Assembly (NCBI GenBank): GCA_944990035.1
Contig: CALYLX010000060.1
Coordinates: 372,001-436,000, forward strand
Direction of reading: 5' to 3'
DNA from: Clitopilus passeckerianus
Taxonomy: Eukaryota > Basidiomycota > Agaricomycetes > Agaricales > Entolomataceae
DNA: 64,000 nt
A program made the translations under genes and the position numbers. The stretch's first letter is position 1. The number at the start of each line of letters is the position of its first letter. The notes under the pieces were generated by a model, which searched no databases, had not been told where the DNA came from, and saw nothing but the letters and a program-made list of their open reading frames with translations. Below are positions 1 to 11,495 of this stretch, piece by piece.

Positions 1-974
1 CCCAATCGATACTCGCTGTGAGGCTCTTTTCAGGAGGGTAGAAACACCTGGAATGGGGATGGGGCGTTTCATAGCTCAGTCAGCCTTGGTGAGATAAGAA
101 CACTCGGCATAGCGCTAGCTAAATGGGCTCACGAATATTTCTTTTACAGCCCATCCTTAGCGATACTGCGATTGTATTCCGGATGTGTTTAATCTGGAGA
201 CGCGGGCCTTTCAGAATTGCTCTATTCCTTGTATGGATATCATCTCTGGGTGCGTAAAGTTCGTGTTATCGACAGAATCATGCTTACGAATAATGGATTC
301 TGATCATTAGCAACCGGAATTTGGAATGCATACACGTTGTGTCTTGTCCTCCGCATCGATAATAGCCCCTTTGAATTCACTATGATTACTCTTGGAGGGT
401 ACACTTCCTTCGCGTATGTTGCCACCTCGACATTGTGTAATATTGTTGCAACCTGTGGAGTGGCGGCGATGCTCTGGTAATGAGACCCTGGGATGTAATT
501 TCAAGGCCTGGAAGCTGACTCCGCCTCGTAACATAGGTCGCATCGAAGGCAGTTAAGAGTAGAACTAGGGATCAGAAGCACTAGGATGACGCTTCCCCAA
601 AGAATACTGGCGTTGATGATCGAAACTGGTTCGATTTATTTCCTCTGTCAGGTATGTCGTAATTGAGTAACAAGTAATTGAAACATGTTAAACTCGCTGA
701 TAGGTTACCTACCTCATTCTGGTAGCATTTGCACCGATTTCGCATAGAATAATGAAGTGTATGAACGTGCTCCAGACGGTCTACACTGGAATATCGGTGA
801 GTGGCTAACATTCAAGCCGGAGGTCCACACGAGCTTGCTCATTGAGAAAATTTCCAGGGATTATACCCAGCGATTCTTTTTTCTGCGCTGTGCCTTCAAG
901 CGACTCGCCCAGATGAGCCTACGCTCCTTATGATTGGATCCATTTCAGGATTAGACGGTTCCACTCGCGAGTAG
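1..974 (+). CDS. Multi-pass membrane protein, group 1 (5' end outside window)
   Basis: Partial gene. Exons read as 1-88, 150-249, 311-476, 537-651, 704-796 and 858-974, all joining in one open frame to TAG at 972-974. In order the protein shows an LSDTAIVFR segment, hydrophobic helices, a W-SHRRQLRVELG loop, an IETGSIYFLCQ helix and a final GLYPA helix with a short tail. The 100, 166, 115 and 93 nt exons have exactly the same lengths in the paralogue at 20792-22197, which supports the model. This architecture is common in uncharacterised expanded membrane-protein families of Agaricomycetes, some carrying DUF6533-like N-termini. Receptor function is possible but not shown. No lesion is seen in the visible part. 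Confidence 0.75.
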
Positions 975-1489
975 ATACCCTTCGGGGGATTGGAGAAATC
1001 GGGACTTAGTGTGGTAGTAAGAGGTTCTGCGGATGTACTATATTAGAATCGACGTATATGGACCGCCTGTGCTGTCATGCTACGCTCAACTATGTATCAT
1101 TCCGAGCGACTTTCATCGGAACGTAACGGTCATATTACTCCACTACCGCTCTCGGCAAATCAAGGTTTGTATTGTTTGGACGGCCATGTCATGAATCACC
1201 GTTGAAATGGCTATGGAGTAGCGCTCTAGTTCTGGTGGTAGGATTCTCGGGCGGATAGGCGCATGACGCTCGTTGAACGAGTGGAGGGGAATCGGAGCAG
1301 GAGTAGAAGTAGGACCAGGATTTCAAGGTGGGATTTCGAAACCTAGGGAGTACCAAGTATGGAGGATTCTTGGATACAAGCTAATTGACCATCTCAATCA
1401 AATTGAAATGATGAGTTTAACACACTCGCGAGTTCGCGAGTACAAACAATAGGATTACGTGGGATGATTGTGTAGAGACCCAGTCTATT
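975..1489. other. Intergenic, no gene seen
   Basis: No exon-like reading frame is supported. The last 60 bases resemble the 3' flank of the other small secreted-peptide genes in the window (a GATTGTGTAGAGA-type stretch). Confidence 0.5.
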
Positions 1490-1800
1490 CTAACGGGTGC
1501 CCGCCCAGTTGAACGCTATGTAACCATCCTCGCAAGTGCAACTTTCGAGTGCGAGGAGAGAGGTAAACCGTCAGCCAAGAGTGATATTTACTCAATTGAG
1601 TTTGAAACTTACATCCATGTCTCAGGATCGTATGTATAACCGCCATGGCCTCCGTCTTTGCATTCATAGAGGCATAGTGAGTAAGGTGACGTAAAGGTTC
1701 GTTTGTTAACCACAGCGGAGTTGCCGATTGGGTTGAATCCTGGAGCAGCAGAGACGACGGAAACAAGGGTTGCGGCGAAGGAGATGGCGAGCAGCTTCAT
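1490..1800 (-). CDS. Small secreted 4-cysteine peptide, Kex2-type precursor, copy 1
   Basis: Two exons: 1613-1800 and 1490-1541. The intron has a GTAAGT donor, a CTGAC branch-like site and a CGAAAG acceptor. The precursor is 79 aa: hydrophobic signal peptide about residues 1-19 starting MKLLAI, a pro-segment, a dibasic KR at 33-34 and a 45-residue mature part with Cys 43, 47, 64 and 66 (C-x3-C-x16-C-x-C). Exon 2 begins with the codon that leads into CTCEDG. It is the most divergent copy and has about ten extra C-terminal residues. It lies about 45 kb from the other copies, but its promoter and upstream flank still resemble theirs. The family is not recognised; a secreted defence or signalling peptide is an inference from architecture. 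Gene model confidence is high because copies 2 to 5 share the same splice phase. Confidence 0.85.
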
Positions 1801-1883
1801 GGTTATTGGTTGAACGCCAAAGAACTGGTATGGGTGAGACTGAAGATGGTCTTTTGTAAAAATGATTTGTTCGCTTCTACCGG

Positions 1884-1891
1884 CTTTTATA
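1884..1891 (-). promoter_or_regulatory. TATA box of peptide copy 1
   Basis: TATAAAAG on the minus strand, 84-91 bases before the ATG, followed by GCC. The same element lies at a matching distance before the other copies. Confidence 0.6.
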
Positions 1892-4703
1892 CTATATGAT
1901 GGCCCAGATAGGGCACATCGGGCAACAGACCTGGGTAGAGATCGTCATCCCCGACTCCTTGACACCTGTCCGGATTTTCTGGCGGACAGGCAGATTGTGG
2001 TGTAGTTATACGCGAATTCGGATATTCTCGATGAGATACTGCTGGTGAGCGTGTATAGCTTACATACAAAGAGCCGAGGTCCAGAGATTCGTCTCAATGT
2101 CACGTATTGAGAGCTACCAGAGCATGAAATAATCACTTATAGAGTCCATGGAGGTGCTTGAGCTCTATAGCCCATAGGAATCATTTATGTCACATTTCTT
2201 AGCTGGGTTTCTCAGCTGGGTCTTTTGGACATCGTTGCTCCTCCTTCTCCAGAGGCCCCTTCAGGTCACCATCACCATCGACCAGACGATCTCTCTTTCG
2301 GAACCTGCCACACGTAGGACATAGGAAGCGTCACGTTTGGTGTATGAGGGATATGAGGAAGAACAGGACTCGGCCTTCGACCTGATTTAGTACACATGGT
2401 ACCTCAATATAAGCTCTGTTGCGGATAATCGGGTGGCATAGGGTTTCAGGTATGTTCTGACTAGTCTCGAGGATCTGGGTAGTTTCTCATTCTATCTTGT
2501 AGCGTAGTCTTCTGTGCATAGAAGGCTTTACACATCGGCATCACCATCCTTGACGGATACCCAATCATGCCGCGTAGGAGATAGCCTCGGAGTTAAGAGC
2601 TCTCGATTTCCACATTCAAAATTGATGATCGATCGTCGCACAGCTCGTCTCATCATGCCCCATCGATCTCCTACGCCTTAGGAGTTTTGTCATATTGGCC
2701 GAATACACGACTGCCTGGGTCGAGAGCTGCTGGTACGTTCGCGTCATATCTTCAGACGAATGAAACTGACCTTTCTCCTCTACTAGTCGTTACGATATTG
2801 GGTAGCCTACGACCGCCACGACATTTCCCATTTATATGGCTACCGATGCTCACCTACGACCGCCAAATGTTAGAGTTGAAAGCCCCGGGTTGGCGCCATA
2901 GTCGCGGGGAAGGGTTTGAGCTTCTTTCACTAAGATGCGCGCCTCTGAAGATCACAGCGATGCAGAGGCGCTCGCGAATGTGTCGAGAACGCTTGGGAGG
3001 CATCTGACCACGGTCCGTGATTTTCTTAGTGGTCGATGATGACGTGCAGATAAGTTCTTAGCATAATTCTACTTTTCCCAATCGACCACCTTTCACTCCT
3101 CCTTCTCATTTCCAACCGTCGTCATCACAGGTCGTAGATCAACCCCGAAGCACCCTCATCGTATAGTTCTCAAGTTACGACGCAGGGGCCTCATTTTCCT
3201 GTGATCCTCCAGAATTCCGTCGAGCCCATGGGAAAGGGTTCCAATCGGAAGTCAAAACCGGGCCAACTCTACCAACGTCTGAGGACCATCGGGAACATGG
3301 TTCTTGAGTTGAACGCGTAGATCGTTGCGTATGTATTCCTCTGGTCTTTCGTTGATTTTAGCCTAAGGTTCTCTTCCTCAAAATTACCACGTAACCCTCA
3401 CGGATACCGGCATTGGAACGTAACAGCCATGCCATACTCGACTACTGCCAAATTTTTGAGGCAAATCGTGCATCACGACTACGTTCGCTTTGACCTTCGT
3501 GGCCAACCATCATGGTTGCCACTCCATTTCATTGTTCTCATTAGATACCATTGTTCTTGTAGAGTATATATACATGTTATAGCCTACAGAATACGATTGT
3601 CCGTTCTTACGTTCCCTCAGTAAATGTCCTGCCCGACTTTTCGTCTCTACACAATGAGTAGGGAGCTCGGCAGCTCGGTCAATGATTGGATGGGATGGAT
3701 TGATGCCTTGAGGGATGATGTGGCCGGCGCGGAAGGGGAGAATGAGAAGCAGACGCACGACCAGCAAACAGATTCCGAGGCGTCTTGGGTGGTCGCGTCC
3801 ATTATTCATAGATGCGTGTTGGAGTCAATACACGTGTAACTGAATTCATTGATTCTCGTGTTTCCTTCCATTGAATTTCTGACCGCAGTTGGTAGTAGAG
3901 GTTGCGCCGGGTATGAATAGATCCTGTCTTACTCGTCTCAGCCAGCGCTGGTTTCCAATTATACCACAGGCTTCCGTAGATGGATAGGCATCGAGTCGGA
4001 AAGGAGCAGGGGCAACCCAGGATAATGGCCTTCATTGGATGGACTGGTCACCTACTGCGGAGGATAGCGGCCTGACACTGCCTCTACTAAGTTATAAACT
4101 CTCCGCGCTCGGCATTCTCACACAGATTCCGGTACAGATGTCATATAGACTAAGTATAGACCGCTATCAAGATGGATTTCAGGATGAGAAGGCGCTCAAC
4201 AATCACCAGATCCACAGAGGAAGCACGAGGCATTTTTGACAATCCACATGGTACGGGAGATTTGATTACCACAGCATCACATCCATAGCATCGTCGTTGA
4301 GCTTCTGGCGAAATTCTTCCTTGATTCGCTTCCTCTTTACCGGAGTGGCATCCGACCCCAGACTTGTGATGCGAGTAAACTCTCAGGATCTGGACACAGG
4401 AGCGATAGAGGCATGGGTACCCTTACGAAGACCCAACCCCAGACTCCAAGGAAGCGATCTGGTGGTTGATGGGAATGCAGGTAGCTGATTGCGTTGTGCG
4501 CTTTCAGATTTGCACTTGGATGGTGATGCAGCGCCCACCACCACGTGGTGGTGCTCGAGGAAGGCCGAATTTAATCTTAATGCTGGCTGTTATTCGTCTG
4601 GCCTCAACTCCCAGTCAATGTTTGGTTCTGATTCAGTGACCACGCTGTCTGGTTCGTATAAGAGCTTTCGACATCTGGATGCCACACGTTCACAGTCTAA
4701 ACA
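1892..4703. other. Long stretch without a supported gene
   Basis: Only short unconvincing frames. The first 250 bases are the ancient upstream flank of peptide copy 1: they share a CGCGAATTCGGA stretch with the flanks of the copies near 54 kb. A perfect 8-bp inverted repeat with a 9-base loop sits at 1966-1990 (CCTGTCCG / CGGACAGG). A frame at 3510-3809 (-) has a hydrophobic N-terminal segment, but no splice-consistent extension was found. Confidence 0.45.
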
Positions 4704-5966
4704 ATGGGTAAATCTGACAGAACACCCGTTTTCTGGAGCGATAGCGATACCATGTTCATCGTCTTCTTGACGTTTTACGGTACCTGTATTGGTGGGTCGA
4801 GGTTGTGTAGTTAAATGAATCGAACCATTTATTACGACAGGTTTTTCCTCGGCTTATTATGCGTCTCGGCATATATATTCCGTCAGCGACGAGCAAACAA
4901 AATTTATACCGTGGCTAACGTCGTGCAAAGATTGCGCCCAGAGTGCCACTTGGTGTCTTGGATCTTCCTCTGTGCATCATCTTTAGGCCTAATCCTCTTG
5001 ATGGTATCTGGACTTGGAACATGTCCTTTGTGAATTTATCGAGCAGAAAACGCTGCAGAGTTGTGTCTGGGTGAATGATGATAAGGAATGGGGCCTGAGT
5101 CTTGATATTCTGCAGATCCTACTGGTAGATAGCCCCGATTTGCTCTCCCTCGAAGCGATTAATTCCTCTCCCTTGAACCAGACTCTTCTCAGCGATATCG
5201 TGATCGTATATCGGACAAACGCCATATGGCGCCGTACTTGGATAATAGTTCTCCTAGGGTTAACTTGGATTGTGACGCTGAGTATGTCTATCCTCTCGAT
5301 GATGGAAAACAACGATTTTGATCGATTATTAGCGGCGGGAATTTAATTCATTGTGTCGTATCACAGTGAAGATGCCATTGGCTACCAGCTTGTCTCACAC
5401 GGCTTCCTGTACACCTATGAGTGTATCTTCGTGGGCAGCTCACTCTTGTGCAACCTAACGACAACTGTGCTGGTTGGCGCAAAACTGTGGTATGTGGTCA
5501 AGCAGTTATGGATCCTCATATCACTAAACTCCGCAAGGTTCCATCGTAGGTTTCTTACCGAAACTTTGGGAATGATGGAACCGAGTGACAAGAGTTCAGC
5601 AAGTTCTGTTACTTTTCGTTGAATCCGGTTCTGCATACTGTGCAGCTCAGGTGTGTGCATCCCTTTCTCGACTGAACTCGGGAGTGTTTATGGTCCTTGC
5701 GTGAAAGCTGGTATATGGTGTCATGCTAGTCTTGTCGGGCTCACAGCTAAACAAATCTGGACCCTTATTTAACTCTGTGAACGTTACCCAGCTTCTGTTC
5801 ACCACATTTTCCGCGAGTGGTTTTGAGACGACAGACCCATGGCTGGCCGTCTATCTCGTAGGGACTCTACCCGGCGGTCGTTTGCATGTTCTTGAATCTC
5901 CAAGCAATTTATCCCGATGTTCTGCCGTACAGTATCATGTATATTCCTCAGACAAAATTGAAATAG
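4704..5966 (+). pseudogene. Group 1 multi-pass membrane protein, decaying copy
   Basis: Closest paralogue is the minus-strand gene at 14845-16199. Recognisable exons include the N-terminal stretch at 4704-4791, RPECHLVSWIFL with a long helix around 4935-5005, a TLLSDIVIVYRTNAIWRRTW segment near 5175-5240, CNLTTTVLVGAKLW near 5450-5490, an ESGSAYC helix and a terminal GLYPAVVCMFLNLQAIYPD exon ending at 5966. Two problems argue against function. An in-frame TAA at 5344-5346 replaces a Leu codon of the paralogue, with the splice phase conserved. Near 5003-5020 the frame shifts by one base relative to the paralogue, unless a small intron with a GTATCT donor is used there. I call it a recent pseudogene. 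Confidence 0.65.
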
Positions 5967-6683
5967 GAGGGGTGACTTTTCGTTTACGTACCGGCGTTCT
6001 CAACAAGCGTCGTACACAAGTCTTCACCGTGAATAGGAAGTGTGAAATCAGATCCGTTGACATCAAGGAGAGTTCTGGATTTGAGATTCTTTACGCGGTA
6101 CGTAACGCCGTGGTCGAAAGACATGATTCTTTGCCGGAGTGGGGTGGGTAAAGGTGTCTATCAGGATTTATAAACCTCGTTTTATATACCAACGACGCCC
6201 TTGGCAATTGGCAAACGAGGGCCCAGAATAGCTAGCCAGCATCATCTATTATACCTCCGGTTGACACAACGCATTGAACGCATTGACAATCTATGGCCAC
6301 TTCCTTGACCAACCATGACGATCGTAGCTTCCTACAAAACCCATGTACGTATGGCGTAAATTGAGGCTTGGTTGTTCTTGATAGATACGTAGGTCTACAC
6401 CGTCCGGTTATGAATTAAAAATTGATGTTCTGTCTCGGAGATCTAAGTACTACAAGCACCAATAACGTCTAAAAGCGAGCAAAACGTGGAGGTGGTGAGA
6501 TTTCATATTATGTGGGATCTGTCCTTCGCCGAAGCTAAAGACGCAAGGACAGAAAATGAGGGAGAAACAAAGAACAGCCCACCATTATCGACTGTAACCG
6601 ATGCCGAAGGTATGCGTTTTTCATAGCGATACCCCATTCACCCCGTCTGCCAGGTACATCATCGATCCCTGCACGCCGTGTTG
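5967..6683. other. Intergenic between two convergent membrane-protein genes
   Basis: No gene is supported here. The 3' ends of the plus-strand copy and the minus-strand gene face each other across about 0.7 kb. Confidence 0.45.
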
Positions 6684-7999
6684 CTAATTCCTCTGATCCA
6701 TATTTGAAACAGAAACCATGATACTGAACGTTGGCTCGTCGGGGTAGAGCGTCTCAAGGTTGACGACCAGGAAGACCAAGGCCGGGTATAAACCCTACTT
6801 GCCACGGTCAGTTAAATTTTGGACTTCATACTTCATACTTGTTCGCTAGTACTCACCGACACCACAATGTAGACGTCCCCAAAAACAAAGTTCACTTTCG
6901 CGCCTGTGTATGTTCTTTCGAGTTGGGGTAACAGGGCGATTATAATATACGACACCTTCGAATGGGAAAGGGCACAAGTACTGTCAGCTTGGTCAATCCA
7001 CAAGCCAGATATATTCATTCATCTACCTGGATGACGCAATAAGAGATTCCTGACTCTATAAGTAACAGAACAATTCGTTGGGGTTGGGTGAGTCGTGCAC
7101 GTTTGAGACCAAGACAGCCTTTGAGGAATCTGCGATGGGTCCTACATAGCAGCAGCAGATTATCAAATTCCCGTCTCCTTTAGTTCCATGAAGTTCGTGA
7201 TATTCGTACCATAGTTTCTTAGCGGATACGGCAGTAGCCGTGATATTGCATAATGTGGATAGGCAGATAAATGCTTTGGGTGACAGAACATCGATACTAG
7301 AGTCTTCTGAGGTGGCAAAGGATGTGTGAGATACTGAGACTATACTCAAGATACCAGCTCCTATGATAAGAATGAGTATTCCATACCGGAAATCATGAGA
7401 TACGACGGACCAAATGAGAGAGCCCACACTGTTAGAAGAACGATTTTCAGCGCGCCCCTCCCCCAAAGCATTGTGGCCCGCCATATAATGACACCATCAC
7501 TGAGTAGAATCTAGGCCGACGAGTTTCAATCCAATGCAGGGATATTCAAAATATTGTAAACTCACTAGAAGCATTTGTACTACCCCAGTTACGCAGGAGT
7601 AGACGGGTAGTTGTGAGGTTAATCCTCTCCCGCAATCTTGGGACTCGGGTTCCTGAAGTATGCACATCCCGAACAGCATGCCCTGAATGCAGAAAGCGAT
7701 CTTCATCCCCGAGAAGAGCATCAACGTCGTGAGACTGAGGATCGAACTCCCGAAAAAGATCCAGGACGATGCAGAGCGTTGGTGCCGTATCCTTGGAGTA
7801 GTTTTAGCCAAAGCTACAATACGGAAAGTCTTTCCGATACAAACCAGAAGAAATACGAGGAGAGGTATAATAGGGTGCCTGAGACCCCGAGAGCGATGCC
7901 ATACGCAGCTACTGGCAGGGTGTATCCGACAAATATGCGAGCTGTCGTTGCTGCGAGAGAAAGAGAGGTCATAGAGGAGTTGACAAGGATAAGTGCCAT
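6684..7999 (-). CDS. Multi-pass membrane protein, group 1
   Basis: Read from ATG at 7999. The first exon gives MALILVNSSMTSLSL, a helix and a second helix ending LYLSSYFFW. Later exons give QRSASSWIFFGSSILSLTTL, then ILLSDGVIIWRATMLW, then a long exon ending CNITATAVSAKKLW, then the THRRFLKGCLGLKR loop with IESGISYCVIQ, then an exon ending in GDVYIVVS, and a last exon GLYPALVFLVVNLETLYPDEP ending with TAG at 6684-6686. Each splice joins in phase and no stop interrupts, so the gene looks intact. Seven helices are plausible. The family is uncharacterised; a membrane sensor or receptor role is only a guess from topology. It converges with the decayed copy at 4704-5966. Confidence 0.75.
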
Positions 8000-9130
8000 C
8001 CACGTTTAACCAAGGTCCGTTGATTGATGTCAGGACGCCACTTTGTTCAGAACTTTCGAGATTGGTTCTATTCGGGATGAACATGATAGATGCTTTCAAG
8101 AACCATAGTCATCCCGGAGTCATCGGAGGGTCCTCCTGCGTTTAGGGTTAGACTGTGTCGGCAAATGAATTTGAAGGCTGTGAGCGTCAAGGTCAAACGA
8201 AATGGAGCCAGATCAGATTCTTGAGAAGGACATTCCGAGCCGTGGGAAATCATCGATCATCCCTAACAAGGGTTCCGTCTCATGACAACGATATCGTCCT
8301 CTGAAGCGCCGCCAGGAGAGAGCATCAAGCTCGTACAGTTCCGCCAACTTCAGTTCAACCGGCACAGTGCTGCCACACAGCCAATAACATGCACTACATC
8401 CAAGAAGCGGCTACCTTGCATACTCTAGGCTTAGGGTGTTGACTGAAGCACTAGAGTATGACTGGAGGTTGGTCGACAAACGGAGTTGGTCTGCCCGACG
8501 AGCACTTTACTATCTATGGTTAAGTGTCAAAATTACATCCAGGTCAACCGACTGGCAGTTGTTGCTGTACGTTCTTCCATAGCTCCATTCTTTCCACCTC
8601 CTGATTTGATGGTCTCCAGAATACATCGCCGTTTCCCTAGGCTCTCCATCCACCTCCAACGTCGAGCTTAGGTGCATCAACTCGCCATCAAACCTTGGGA
8701 AGGGCTTTCTTTGATCCATGACCGACGGGTGGAGCATCGGCATGGTCGAGGCAAACCTCGAAGACGTCTCCGTAGTTGAACGAGGGTAAGGTACAATATC
8801 ACCATCTTCTAGCTGAACACGTACCGACTATTTCTTACTTCCTAGGACTATAGGTTTCACTTTTTGCCGTGTACGAACCGTCTTTGTCGGCTCTCGCTAT
8901 GTACCTAGGCACTCGTTCTCGTGCAGTAGGATATCCCTGTTCGTTATTTCGATACATCGAGTATACGAATGTCCCCAGAGTAGAAGTAAACCAATACCAT
9001 TCAAATACAGTCCTCCTCGACGTCGAGCCTCATATATCCATCATGATCAAGAAATCCCATCCCAGGCCAAGCAGCGTGTACTTCCGCCCTGCACACAAAC
9101 CTGGGAACACCATTACGACACTCCAGAGCC
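8000..9130. other. Intergenic, no gene seen
   Basis: Short open frames on both strands have no splice-consistent neighbours and no recognisable motif. The left part should hold the promoter of the minus-strand membrane-protein gene. Confidence 0.45.
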
Positions 9131-11495
9131 TCAGACGGAATGTAAATCCTTCCCAGCAACGAACTGCTTGACAATCTCGAACGCAGACTCAGGTTGAAAC
9201 GCCGCCTATACGTATTTCGCCATGTCAACATCCTATGCCTCTATTCATCGAGTAAAACCTCTTCCGAGTCGACTCACCACTAAATGCCCAGCATCATACA
9301 CCTTCCTATACAACCCACATAAATAATTAATCAGCGTCCTTCTCTCCTCGCGAACAGATGACAGATGACATGAGAGACGATGGTGGATGTTCAAGTAGGA
9401 AGGGAAGGAGGGAAACGTACGCAAAAAAGAAATTATCAACACTCTTAACCGCTGCGAATGGTTTTCCGCTGAGTGTTATTTCGCGGAATGGAGCGAGGGA
9501 GAATCGGGTACGGCCGTACCAGGACATGGAGGAGATTGCGAGGTGGGCGCCGAGCCAGTTGCAGCTGAATTTGGGTTGGTGTTAGAAGGGTGTAGGGCTA
9601 GACTCCAAGTGGAGAGAAAGGGACATACATGATATCAGCATCTCCTGCCTAGAAATTCCGAAAAAATACGTCAAGAATTCGGCTAACAGCAAGAACAACG
9701 AGAACGAGCACGAACCCAAATCAAAATCCTCATCCCCCCATCCGCCAACTTGGCCAACCTACCCAACTGCGACCTCGCATTCTACGGTACGCATTCCCCA
9801 CGCAACAAAAAAAATACACTATTTTATCAGTACCATCCCACATCCTCATCCCAATTCAAAATCACTCACATCCCCAGTCATCCCAAAAGCCTCATTAACC
9901 CCCGGCGAACAATCACTATACCCCACCTCCGCCCCTATCGCCTCCTGCACAGCCGGGAGCTGGAGGTAGGAGATATAATCCTTTGGTGGAAACAGAGCGG
10001 AGGCGTTTTGGCGCAGGTCGTAGGGGTCGAGGGAGGTTACGGTTGGGGCAAAGACGGTGGAGAGCTACGGACGACCGTTGGGGTTCAAGTTATTTTGTTA
10101 GCTTGTTGGTTTGGAGTGCGGAGAGAGAAGGGAGAAGGGAGAAGAGTTGGGGAAGGGGGAAGAGGACGTACGCAGGTCGTAACGGCCTCATTGCAGATTT
10201 TATTCGATGCCTCGTCCGTTCTATTGCCCGCTTGATAGCATTCTTTGTCCAACTCTAAACACCCCCCGGGTGCGTAATAGTTCTTAGCGATGGTGGCGAT
10301 GGTGGTGGCATTCTGTAAGGGTCCATAGCGTGGTGCGTAGGTTGCGAAGGGGATGTAGGCGCCGTTTTGGATGAGGGGGTCGTACCAGCCGCTGAGATTC
10401 GATATTTGGTTGGTTATCATGAAGACGACTCGGAAGAGGACGAAGGAAAGAAGGGTGGAGGAAAACGGGAGAAAATGAAGAGAACACACCTATTAACCAT
10501 CATCATCTCAACCACAATCTCCACCCCCTTTACTTCCCCAGCTCGAACCTTGGTATTTTGAGCGTTGAAGTAGGTGATGAAGGAGGGCCCGTAGTGGCCG
10601 CCGTAGGATTCGGAGCCGAGGATGAGTCTACGTAGGGTGTGGGGTTAGTAAACAACGAAATGGTACGAATGCGAAGAACGAAGAACGAAAAATAATCATA
10701 GCGAAGTAGATGAGAGGGAATGAGAGGGAACGAGAGAGGGAAACGAAACGAAATGTAAACGTACTTGGTCTGAGTGTATGGAGAAAACTCGGTACTAGAA
10801 AACAAAACCTGCAACGCGGTCCATACTTACGGCGCAGCGCTGTCGGTTGTGTTTACGCTAGAGGAGCCGTGGGAGAAGCCGGTGCCGATTGGTTGGTCGA
10901 TGTAGAGCACTGTTCGGTTAGTTAGTGTGGGATTGAGGAGTACGGGACTTGGGGGAGGAAGGAGGAGAGGAGAGGAACGTACTATTCGCAAACTCATTCC
11001 AGCTATACGGGTTTAACTTGGTCGTCATTTTGTCTGGGTTTACTCTACATGGGCCGTGTCCTGTCGGGTACGCAATTCCACCGTTAGCAACTTATCACAA
11101 TGCTCAGGTATAGAGGTATGGAGGTATGGAGGCACGAAGGGAAGAACGAACCTCTAAACATCCCAATCATACTCGAACACCCCGGACCTCCGTTTAACCA
11201 AATCATCAGTGGCGCACTCTCGGGGGATTTGCGAGATTCGATGAACCAAAACCACTATACGTGCCATCAGCTATCGAGCCTTCCGAATACTTTGAAGGAA
11301 GAGGGAAATGGGGAGACTGACCATGGACATATTCGTCCCGACGTCGACGTATCCAGAGTACTGGTGCACACCTGGAGTGGTTTCGCATATTCCGGAGTCT
11401 TTGACGTAGCGGAGGGCGGGTGCGGTAGGGGAGATGGTGAGAGGGTTCGCAGTGGCGGCGGACAACGCCAGGAGCGTGAGGAAAGAGAGAAACAT
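9131..11495 (-). CDS. Secreted serine carboxypeptidase (peptidase family S10)
   Basis: Multi-exon gene from ATG at 11495 to TGA at 9131-9133. The N-terminus [16 protein letters not shown] is a signal peptide. Then follow [12 protein letters not shown], the oxyanion-region motif [21 protein letters not shown] with [10 protein letters not shown], the nucleophile motif [11 protein letters not shown] (catalytic Ser), [20 protein letters not shown] joined by an intron to [11 protein letters not shown] (catalytic Asp region), VYDAGHLV (catalytic His) and a C-terminal exon ending KDLHSV. All hallmark elements of the family are present. These enzymes remove C-terminal residues from peptides, here probably outside the cell or in the vacuole. 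A second, damaged copy lies at 55850-57901. Some internal introns are purine-rich, for example near 10690-10760. Exact exon edges were not all fixed. Confidence 0.85.
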
